NCBI GenBank assembly: GCA_964498925.1 | Contig: CAZCKD010000052.1 | Span: 1 to 19,276, forward strand | DNA: 19,276 nucleotides | Direction: 5' to 3' | DNA from: Granulosicoccus sp964498925 | GTDB lineage: Bacteria > Pseudomonadota > Gammaproteobacteria > Granulosicoccales > Granulosicoccaceae | Part shown: piece after piece, positions 7,976 to 13,980 of the stretch | Layout of the letters: the number at the start of each line of letters is the position of its first letter | Numbering within the stretch: the stretch's first letter is position 1 | Program-made: the position numbers and the translations under genes | Notes under the pieces: model-generated | What the model was told of the DNA's origin: nothing | The model's input: the letters and a program-made list of their open reading frames with translations, nothing else | Databases searched by the model: none

Positions 7976-9250
7976 CTACTGACCAAGAATATCGCGCATT
8001 TCCTGCTCAGCGCTTTCTAACGCTTCTTCAGGTGATACCAGTCCGTTTAAAGCTGCATTGATGTTCTCACCAATCGCCTGTCCAAGTGCCGGCCATTCGG
8101 GCAATAGAGGACGATAGTGACCAACCGCAGAATTCAAAGCACCAGCTTGCATCTTTAAGAAGTCAGGATGAACTTTTGCGTATTTGGCTTGAACGTCTGC
8201 GTTTTCACCCACAGTTTCTGTTGTGAAATTCGAAAAGGCTTCTGCCAGTGCAATCTTGGTCACTGTCTCGGTGCTGACGGCCCATTCGATAAACTTTGCA
8301 GATGCTTCAGCATCGGGGGCAGATGCAGGGATACCCAGTCCGTGTACCGCTATTGCAGGTGAACGCCCTGCAGGTCCTGCTGGTGGTAGAGCGATCCCGG
8401 TTTGATCAGCGAACTTGCTCTGCTCTCCATCAACGATAGCCGCAACAATGCCAGTGCCTTCTAAAGCAAATGCAATCTGACCGTTTTGTGCAGCTGCTTT
8501 AACTTCTGCAAAGTTAAAGTTACCAGCGCCTTGAGGACCGTAGTCATTAAGCAATGTCATGTAAACCTTCAATGCTTCAAGTGTTTCCGGGGAGTTAATA
8601 GCCGGTGTCAGGTCTCCACCTGTGTAGTCTTCAAAAAACTTACCGCCGTACGCCCGCATGACCATTGGAAAAATGAACATGTTGAACCCTTGTCCGGGTA
8701 CTGCACGCATAGCAATAGCAGCTGTGTCATCGTTATGGATGGCTGCAGCGACTTTGAGCATGTCTTCCCACGTTTCAGGTACGTCAACACCGGCATCCGC
8801 CAGAATATCTTTTCGATAAGTCATCATGCCGGTGGCTGCCATATATGGGACAGCAAACTGTTCGCCATTGATGACATAAGCGTCTAACGGTCCCGCCATT
8901 ATGTCGTCTTTTACTGCCATGGCATCCACTTCTGCGGTGATCGGCTTCAACCAATTTGCAGCTACCCAACGCTGTACCTGGATAACCGGCGTATGTACAA
9001 CATCAATATCACCGGAGCCGCCGGTGAAGGACAATGTGATTCTGTTTTCGAAAACATCCTGACCGATGACATCGATATTGGCTTTAATGCCGGTCTCTGC
9101 TTCGAAATCACCTGCTAGCTTTTGCAGGCCGTTAGTGTATGGCATGCCAAACAGAACAACGTTTATTTCCTTTTCTTGAGCCGATGCCGTTGTAAACGGT
9201 GCCGCGACAAGACAACTGGCGAGAAGTGCCGATTTAAATAGATCTTTCAT
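7976..9250 (-). CDS. ABC transporter extracellular solute-binding protein (family 1, sugar type)
   Basis: 424 residues. The N-terminus has lysines at 2 and 6, a hydrophobic stretch (7-20) and a signal peptidase I site TASA|QEK after A24. An LASC sequence at 10-13 resembles a lipobox but comes very early and is followed by more hydrophobic residues, so a soluble periplasmic protein is favoured. The mature part has the periplasmic-binding-protein family 1 pattern (INVVLFGMPYTNGL near the start, YMAATGMMTYRKDILADAGVDVPETWEDM in the middle, GLGIPASAPDAEASAKFIEWA towards the end). It delivers substrate to the MalF/MalG-like permeases. A strong AAGGAG sits 5 nt before the ATG. It is 35 bp downstream of the regulator gene and probably cotranscribed with it. 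The ligand is unknown; the sulfatase neighbours suggest a small sulfated molecule. Confidence 0.95.
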   Translation of the reverse strand: MKDLFKSALLASCLVAAPFTTASAQEKEINVVLFGMPYTNGLQKLAGDFEAETGIKANIDVIGQDVFENRITLSFTGGSGDIDVVHTPVIQVQRWVAANWLKPITAEVDAMAVKDDIMAGPLDAYVINGEQFAVPYMAATGMMTYRKDILADAGVDVPETWEDMLKVAAAIHNDDTAAIAMRAVPGQGFNMFIFPMVMRAYGGKFFEDYTGGDLTPAINSPETLEALKVYMTLLNDYGPQGAGNFNFAEVKAAAQNGQIAFALEGTGIVAAIVDGEQSKFADQTGIALPPAGPAGRSPAIAVHGLGIPASAPDAEASAKFIEWAVSTETVTKIALAEAFSNFTTETVGENADVQAKYAKVHPDFLKMQAGALNSAVGHYRPLLPEWPALGQAIGENINAALNGLVSPEEALESAEQEMRDILGQ

Positions 9251-9285
9251 GGTCTCTCCTTTTGGTGGTGGTGCTTGCCAGAGGG

Positions 9286-10095
9286 TTATCCCCCTTTTAA
9301 AGGCAAGGTGTGGTGTTTTGGTTGCAAGCGAATTGCAGTAGATTCCGTGTGGGCAAGGTCGGTAAGCTCATTCCGCGCTTGCATTAGCGCATCCTGATAC
9401 ATCTGAACGTCAACACATTCCTTATTCGCTGGCTCAGCAAGCGCCAGCAGGTGAAGGAACTCACCTTCGTTATTGTGTACAACCGTCGCAAATCGCCGGA
9501 TGCCCATATGATTGCCAACTAGATCTGCGGCGAATGCCTGCTTGCGCATTTTTTTCAGCATCTTATGGACGCGCTCTGCAGGGACTGATGAATTGCTTTG
9601 GCCGGGTTGTCGCAACGTTTCGAAAAAACCATCGGTATAGAAGCGAGCTTGCACATCGTCCCAATCAAGACGGCTTAAATACAATTGGGACAAGACATCT
9701 AGCTCGTATAGGGAACGTCGAAAACCGACGTTTGCTCGAATTTCAACATCAGGGTCCGGGTAGTCTGTTTTGGAATGCCACAATAATTCATGGCCGGCGA
9801 CGACCACGACCTCGGCTGACACTCCCATTGAAGCAGACAGCTCTCGCATGGTTTCGTCCAGCTTTGCCAAGTAGACTTCGGAGAGCGGTACGTTGCGTTC
9901 CAGTCTGAAGTTGCGAACAACGTACTTTTCGCTGGTGCGGAATAAATAGCCCCAATCGGATAAGGACTTAGTGATTCGATTAAGGGTTGCCGGTGATAAA
10001 CCACACGCTCGGGAAATGTCCACTTGCTTCAATGGCCCGGGACCTGCGGCCATGATGTATTCCATTACTTCAAGAGTTCGCTCTGTGGGACCCAT
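9286..10095 (-). CDS. IclR-family transcriptional regulator
   Basis: 269 residues from the ATG at 10095 (MGPTERTLEVMEYIM), which has AGG 6 nt upstream. A TTG at 10122 would add nine residues, but its codons overlap the region just after a palindrome, so it is less likely. The N-terminal winged helix (about 5-65) includes the IclR pattern LKQVDISRACGLSPATLNRI followed by LSDWGYLFRTSEKYVV. The C-terminal IclR effector domain (about 75-255) should bind a pathway metabolite. It is the first gene of the sulfatase/transport operon, 35 bp ahead of the binding-protein gene, so it probably regulates the operon and itself through the palindrome at 10124-10139. Whether it represses or activates is not visible. 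Confidence 0.88.
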   Translation of the reverse strand: MGPTERTLEVMEYIMAAGPGPLKQVDISRACGLSPATLNRITKSLSDWGYLFRTSEKYVVRNFRLERNVPLSEVYLAKLDETMRELSASMGVSAEVVVVAGHELLWHSKTDYPDPDVEIRANVGFRRSLYELDVLSQLYLSRLDWDDVQARFYTDGFFETLRQPGQSNSSVPAERVHKMLKKMRKQAFAADLVGNHMGIRRFATVVHNNEGEFLHLLALAEPANKECVDVQMYQDALMQARNELTDLAHTESTAIRLQPKHHTLPLKGG

Positions 10096-10123
10096 AGCAA
10101 CCTGTTTCGCGGAAAAAATCAAA

Positions 10124-10139
10124 ATTCCAATATTGGAAT
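10124..10139. promoter_or_regulatory. 16-bp perfect palindrome, candidate IclR-type operator
   Basis: ATTCCAATATTGGAAT reads the same on both strands. It lies 28 bp before the regulator's ATG and about 30 bp downstream of a perfect -35 hexamer on the minus strand, at or just past the expected transcription start. Operators of this family are typically short palindromes with TTCCA/TGGAA half-sites, as known for IclR and AllR. Position and symmetry suggest autoregulation of the operon. Confidence 0.65.
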
Positions 10140-10145
10140 ATCGGC

Positions 10146-10174
10146 ACTCTCGCGTGTTTTGGTGCTTTTGTCAA
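10146..10174 (-). promoter_or_regulatory. Candidate sigma70 promoter of the regulator/transport/sulfatase operon
   Basis: On the minus strand a perfect TTGACA (-35; 10174-10169) is followed after 17 nt by GAGAGT (10151-10146), a weak -10 that matches TATAAT at three positions including A2 and T6. Transcription would begin near 10139, at the palindrome. The weak -10 makes this tentative. Confidence 0.4.
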
Positions 10175-10247
10175 TAGTTGCTTACGTACACACCCGAACG
10201 ATTAAATTCGAGAATGACTCAGGTCGACTGTTATTCTCACTACGTTG

Positions 10248-10337
10248 TTAGGGGTTCTTTCTTTCCAAAGCCGCTACAGCGGCACCTGCAAATACAAGTA
10301 CTGAAGCGAATAGAATAGTCGTTGATAAAGGCGTCAT
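10248..10337 (-). CDS. Possible 29-residue single-span membrane peptide
   Basis: A small ORF in the otherwise gene-free stretch between the IclR gene and the DUF302 gene: ATG at 10337, TAA at 10248-10250. The peptide starts MTPLSTT, has one continuous hydrophobic segment (about residues 8-24, rich in Ala, Val, Leu, Phe) and ends in a charged tail ALERKNP. That is the layout of a small N-out/C-in membrane protein obeying the positive-inside rule. No good Shine-Dalgarno sequence is visible (CCGATGGTTCC precedes the ATG), and the upstream frame is closed by a TAA with no other start codon between. It points the same way as the sulfatase operon, upstream of its putative promoter. I do not recognise a family; it may be chance. 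Confidence 0.3.
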   Translation of the reverse strand: MTPLSTTILFASVLVFAGAAVAALERKNP

Positions 10338-10457
10338 GGAACCATCGGGATAGAAATGGATCTGAGTGGTCTGTTTGGTGAACCGCTCGCTTTAATCCTG
10401 TGCGAGCACGCTGCCCGCAGCTACACCACATTCCATGACCACAATTAAGAGAGATTA

Positions 10458-10832
10458 ATGAATATAACTACCGTGGACTCACCTGTTTCGAGCGTTGCAG
10501 ATCGATTGAAGGCCAGTCTCGAAGAAAAAGGCTTCACGATCTTCTGCGATGTCGATCATCAGAAAAATGCGGCTGGTGTCGATCTTGAGATGCCTGAATC
10601 TCGAGTGCTGATTTTTGGAAATCCGATCGCGGGAACAAAATTGATGCAAAAAGACATAACCATGAGTCTCGATCTTCCACTTCGAATAGCGGTTGTCGAT
10701 CGGGATGGAAAAACTGAGATTATTCATCAAACGACCGAAAATTACATAAGTCAGTACGACGTCAACAACCATCCTGTATTGGATAAGGTTGAAGCGCTAT
10801 TCGCCGGTTTGATCTCTGAAGTGTCTGCTTAA
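10458..10832 (+). CDS. DUF302 domain-containing protein
   Basis: 124 residues with the DUF302 pattern. An N-terminal half ending in GFTIFCDVDHQKNAAGVDLEM leads into the conserved core RVLIFGNPIAGTKLM, then DLPLRIAVVDRDGK and a C-terminal helix. The biochemical function of this family is unknown. There is no signal peptide, so it is presumably cytoplasmic. AAGAGAG lies about 5 nt before the ATG. It is transcribed away from the sulfatase operon and stands alone, converging on the small unknown gene at 10850-11041. Confidence 0.85.
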   Translation: MNITTVDSPVSSVADRLKASLEEKGFTIFCDVDHQKNAAGVDLEMPESRVLIFGNPIAGTKLMQKDITMSLDLPLRIAVVDRDGKTEIIHQTTENYISQYDVNNHPVLDKVEALFAGLISEVSA

Positions 10833-10850
10833 TAAATGGATTGGATTTAT
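10832..10850. terminator. AT-rich inverted repeat between convergent genes
   Basis: ATAAAT (10832-10837) and ATTTAT (10845-10850) with a 7-nt spacer fill the gap between the DUF302 stop and the stop of the small minus-strand gene. It is a weak stem without GC pairs; its location is the only reason to suspect a terminator. Confidence 0.2.
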
Positions 10851-11041
10851 CAATCGAATATATCAACGTCAACACCTTCCTCGCGAATAGCATCGGCTCT
10901 GGCAGATATATATCGTTGAAAGCTGGGGTGTTCTTCCCAGCTTTCAGTGATGACGTAGTCAAGGATTGACTGAGTATGAAACTTTTTAAACCAAGCTTCA
11001 GAGCGAATAATTTCTTTGCCGTTGGCATCATAAACAATCAT
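10850..11041 (-). CDS. Small acidic protein of unknown function
   Basis: 63 residues, ATG at 11041, with an in-frame TAA two codons upstream that fixes the start. The composition looks protein-like and soluble: MIVYDANGKEIIRSEAWF at the start, then FHTQSILDYVITESWEEHP, and an acidic end (EEGVDVDIFD). No transmembrane segment, signal peptide or family motif is recognised. The nearest purine-rich site (AGGA) is about 13 nt upstream, too far for a good ribosome-binding site. It lies 143 bp downstream of the dehydrogenase gene on the same strand and could share its transcript. Confidence 0.5.
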   Translation of the reverse strand: MIVYDANGKEIIRSEAWFKKFHTQSILDYVITESWEEHPSFQRYISARADAIREEGVDVDIFD

Positions 11042-11184
11042 GGTTGTTTAAACGTCCTGCCCAGCCTTTACCGGATGTTGATGTGGAATCAGTGCAAATA
11101 TCTTGCTTTCCATTTTTGCGTGTCGCTAAAACGCTTTGAATATCCTTGTCTGATACGCCCGCTTAGTGGCGATGGAATAATTCA

Positions 11185-11934
11185 TTAGCAGGTGTAGTTC
11201 AGGCCAAGACGTCCGCCATCGGCGTAAATTGTCTCGCCTGTTATGTAACTTGCCTTCTTTGAGCACAGAAAGGACACTATGTTCCCTATTTCTGAGGCTT
11301 GGCCGACTCTCCCCAGTGGTGTTCGTGACATGGCAACCTTAAACGCTTCAGGGTTGGCGTTGACACCTGCCATCATCTCAGTATCGATAGAACCTGGTCC
11401 CACGGCATTGACACGTATGTTGTGTTTAGCCAGTGCTAATGCCGCTACCTTCGTTAACTGCATGATTCCACCTTTAGAGGCGCAATAAGCGGGTATTGCG
11501 GGAATCGCTAGCTGGGCGTTAACCGAGGACATGTTGACTATAGAACCCTCGATGTTGTTTTCGACCATCGCGCGGGCGGCCAGCTGGGTTGCGATAAATA
11601 CGCCACGCAAGTTGATGTTTATGACTTTCTCAAAGTCTTCCAGTGAGTAGCTAAGGAATTCTCCGGGTAACGCGATACCCGCGTTGTTGACCAGCGCATC
11701 TACAGGCCGATGCTGATTGGCGATTTGTTCAAACATGGATTCAATCTGCTCTGGGTCAGCCATGTCACAAACAATGCTAGCCACGGCACCCAGTTTCTTA
11801 GCCGCGCTGGAAAGACCCTCCACATTTATATCAGACAGAATGACATCGAATCCCTCTGTTTTGAGTGCTTCAGCACAGGCGTAACCGATTCCCTGGGCCG
11901 CACCTGTAATTAGGGCTAGTGGATTTTGACTCAT
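11185..11934 (-). CDS. Short-chain dehydrogenase/reductase (classical SDR)
   Basis: 249 residues, the normal length of a classical SDR. The Rossmann nucleotide motif TGAAQGIG is at 10-17, and acidic D35 at the end of strand 2 favours NAD(H) over NADP(H). NNAG is at 83-86, and the tetrad N108-S137-Y150-K154 (YCASK) is complete, with the PG motif at 180-181. It should oxidise or reduce an alcohol/ketone, possibly a sugar or sugar-derived compound. The substrate is not visible. AAGGA lies about 10 nt before the ATG. It is not contiguous with the sulfatase operon: the DUF302 gene and the small 63-residue gene lie between. Confidence 0.93.
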   Translation of the reverse strand: MSQNPLALITGAAQGIGYACAEALKTEGFDVILSDINVEGLSSAAKKLGAVASIVCDMADPEQIESMFEQIANQHRPVDALVNNAGIALPGEFLSYSLEDFEKVININLRGVFIATQLAARAMVENNIEGSIVNMSSVNAQLAIPAIPAYCASKGGIMQLTKVAALALAKHNIRVNAVGPGSIDTEMMAGVNANPEAFKVAMSRTPLGRVGQASEIGNIVSFLCSKKASYITGETIYADGGRLGLNYTC

Positions 11935-12089
11935 TATTTTTGTGTCCTTAACATGGTTAAATAAAACAAGCTTTTGAGTTTACGGAGGAAAATTCAAGTG
12001 CCTTGCTAATGGATGTTCGTGCAGATAGGGAATTTCTGATAACTGACCATCCTAAAGGCGCGATGCATGTCCCTTCTGACGAATGATAA

Positions 12090-12971
12090 CTAGTTATTTG
12101 GTTGCTTAACAGTCGAAATTACGATTGCTTCGGTCATCGCTTCTGCAATGTCTGAGGGCGCTTGAGCCGACACTATAATTGCTCTAGAGGTTGGGGGTAA
12201 TAACGGGAATCCTTGCTTCTTTCCCAATTCAATCATATGGGAATCTTTTAGTCGCCTTGGTAACACGCTGATTGCTAATCCAGAACGTATTGCGGCTTTT
12301 ACGCCGGCAAAGGTTTCTGCTGAGTATGCAATTCGCCATTTCATCCCAGCCGCGGATAATGCATCAGAACCGAAATTACGCCAGCTGCAATCTCTATCAA
12401 GGATTGCTAAAGGGACAACATCCAATTTTTTCAAATTTATATTAGCGCTCGCTAACCATACGTTTTTTTCAGACTCCATGGAATGAGCAGTCGTCGAATT
12501 TGTATCTGAGACAACGGCAACATCTAATGCGTGCTTTTTTATGGCATCTGGGAATTTTGAGGTACAACCAAACCGAGCCGTCACTTCTACTTCAGGGTGC
12601 TGTTGAGCAAATTGCAGCAAGATTGATTCAAGAACGGAGTCTGCATAATCATCTGGAATGCCAACGCGTATCGATCCCCGAAGAGGTTGGTCGAACAGGT
12701 GCCCAATTTTATGTAATTCGGCAATGGCATGTTGCGCTATCGGTAACAGCCGTTTTCCTTCACGGGTTAAAGATATACCCTTAGATTCTCTCAAAAATAG
12801 CGGTACACCGAGAGCGTCCTCTAGTTTCCTGGATTGCACGCTAATCGCTGACTGAGTTCTGCCCAGAATTTCGGCGCTGCGAGTAATGTTTTGTGTTTCA
12901 GCGACCGTAATAAATGTTCGTAGTAAATGACTATTGCAGGTCATGAAATCTGATTTATTCATAGCAGGCAT
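12090..12971 (-). CDS. LysR-family transcriptional regulator
   Basis: Up to 293 residues. The N-terminal winged helix (about 13-72) shows LLRTFITVAETQNITRSAEILGRTQSAIS followed by QSRKLEDALGVPLFLRESKG and the LTREGKRLLPIA linker. The C-terminal LysR substrate domain (about 95-285) begins GSIRVGIPDDYAD. Three in-frame ATGs (12971, 12962, 12944) are possible and none has a clear ribosome-binding site; the last would place the fold nearest the N-terminus. It is divergent from the TSUP transporter gene with a 71-bp shared region, the usual arrangement in which a LysR protein controls its neighbour. The inducer is unknown. Confidence 0.92.
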   Translation of the reverse strand: MPAMNKSDFMTCNSHLLRTFITVAETQNITRSAEILGRTQSAISVQSRKLEDALGVPLFLRESKGISLTREGKRLLPIAQHAIAELHKIGHLFDQPLRGSIRVGIPDDYADSVLESILLQFAQQHPEVEVTARFGCTSKFPDAIKKHALDVAVVSDTNSTTAHSMESEKNVWLASANINLKKLDVVPLAILDRDCSWRNFGSDALSAAGMKWRIAYSAETFAGVKAAIRSGLAISVLPRRLKDSHMIELGKKQGFPLLPPTSRAIIVSAQAPSDIAEAMTEAIVISTVKQPNN

Positions 12972-13002
12972 GTTAACAATTCATTTCATTAATGCCAAAC
13001 GC

Positions 13003-13019
13003 TGCGCTAAAGTGACGCA
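13003..13019. promoter_or_regulatory. Candidate LysR-type dyad between divergent genes
   Basis: TGCG (13003-13006) and CGCA (13016-13019) flank 9 nt in the LysR/TSUP intergenic region, a 17-bp interrupted dyad of roughly LysR-box size. The half-sites are only 4 bp, so chance is a real alternative. Confidence 0.3.
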
Positions 13020-13042
13020 AATGCGAAAAGACGAACAATCAA

Positions 13043-13807
13043 ATGAGTATTGAAACCGCAATATTTTTAGTGGTAGTTGGTTTCATCGGTGGGGTCTGGA
13101 ATGCCATTGCAGGCGGCGCTACCCTCATCACCTTTCCAGCACTTATGGCTGCCGGCTTACCCCCCATCGTTGCCAACGCCACCAATTACCTCGCAATGCT
13201 GCCATCAAATGCGGCGGCGATACCAGCGTATTCAAAAGAATTAAAGCAGGTGGGTAACCACATCTGGCCATTGCTCGTAGTGTCTGGTCTGGGCGCTGTT
13301 GCCGGCTCATTCTTACTTTTAGCCTCTCATGAGGCTTTGTTTATAGGGTTGATCCCTTTTCTCATAATGGCTGCGACCGTGCTTTTTGCGTGTGGACCAT
13401 CCATTAGCGAACGACTGCAAAAGTCCAAACCGACACAGTCGTCATCCTGGCTACTGTTTTTGTTGCTCTTTTTATTCTCTATCTACGGTGGATATTTCGG
13501 AGCCGGGCTCGGGATCATTCTTCTGGCAATTGTGCAAATAATGGGTTTTGCCGACTTTCATGTAGCGAATAGTTTAAAAAATTTGCTGGCAACGAGTTTT
13601 ACGCTCGTGAGCATCGTCATATTTGGCTTTGGTGGAATAATCGCATGGCCCGAAGCATTTACGATGATGATAGGGAGTTGCGTTGGAGGGTACGTCGGTG
13701 GCCGTGTAGGACGTCTTATTAACCAGAGATATTTACGCCTTTTTGTCATCGGTTTTGGGGTGATTCTATCTCTCGTCTACTTTTATCGTGTTTTTGTAAA
13801 GCACTAA
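13043..13807 (+). CDS. TauE/SafE (TSUP) family anion transporter
   Basis: 254 residues, very hydrophobic, with about seven to eight membrane spans in two repeats. The first repeat carries the TSUP pattern GFIGGVWNAIAGGATLITFPALMAAGLPP followed by ANATNYLAMLPSN. The second begins YGGYFGAGLGIILLA with ANSLKNLLATSFTLVS. The family includes sulfite, sulfoacetate and other organosulfur anion exporters. Sulfatases upstream release sulfate rather than sulfite, so a functional link would be sulfur disposal in a general sense and is only inferred. It is divergent from the LysR gene and probably controlled by it. The ATG lacks a strong ribosome-binding site. Confidence 0.9.
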   Translation: MSIETAIFLVVVGFIGGVWNAIAGGATLITFPALMAAGLPPIVANATNYLAMLPSNAAAIPAYSKELKQVGNHIWPLLVVSGLGAVAGSFLLLASHEALFIGLIPFLIMAATVLFACGPSISERLQKSKPTQSSSWLLFLLLFLFSIYGGYFGAGLGIILLAIVQIMGFADFHVANSLKNLLATSFTLVSIVIFGFGGIIAWPEAFTMMIGSCVGGYVGGRVGRLINQRYLRLFVIGFGVILSLVYFYRVFVKH

Positions 13808-13903
13808 ATTTGCCTCTTGCGGTCACAATGTTAAGAGAGATGTTTTCTCTAGGCCGTTGCACTACAATTTCTTTACATTGAGGGATTAAGCACATGTGTA
13901 AAC

Positions 13904-13919
13904 GCCTGTCTATTCAGGC
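13904..13919. repeat. Short GC-containing hairpin upstream of cyclase gene
   Basis: GCCTG (13904-13908) and CAGGC (13915-13919) with a 6-nt loop, in the 173-bp gap between the TSUP stop and the cyclase ATG. No U tract follows, so it is not a typical terminator; it may be a leader hairpin. A weaker AGAGA/TCTCT pair lies near 13834-13850. Nothing else is recognised in this gap. Confidence 0.3.
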
Positions 13920-13980
13920 AAGTCATTAGATATGCGCAAGAATTCCGGTGCATCATCGCCGATTCATTGTTGTGGGAGAT

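Noticed and set aside
8486..8887. Plus-strand ORF of 133 codons, Cys-rich, antisense to the binding-protein gene
   Set aside because: The minus-strand frame is a complete binding protein; the antisense frame has no ribosome-binding site or motif and is a codon-bias shadow.
9206..9220. Lipobox LASC in the binding-protein leader
   Set aside because: The Cys would be at residue 13 with a very short hydrophobic core, and the hydrophobic stretch continues to a good TASA signal peptidase I site.
9286..10122. TTG at 10122 as the regulator start
   Set aside because: It borders the palindrome and predicted transcription start, and the ATG at 10095 has better spacing to AGG and begins where the family fold begins.
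10240..10431. 63-codon minus-strand ORF rich in Cys and Arg
   Set aside because: Composition is unlike a real protein, there is no ribosome-binding site, and it overlaps the more plausible hydrophobic 29-codon frame.
10762..11037. 91-codon minus-strand ORF overlapping the DUF302 end
   Set aside because: It is a frame shadow of the 63-residue gene and runs into the convergent DUF302 gene; its composition is poor.
11156..11171. CGCC/GGCG hairpin downstream of the SDR gene as a terminator
   Set aside because: The arms are only 4 bp and no U run follows on the minus strand.
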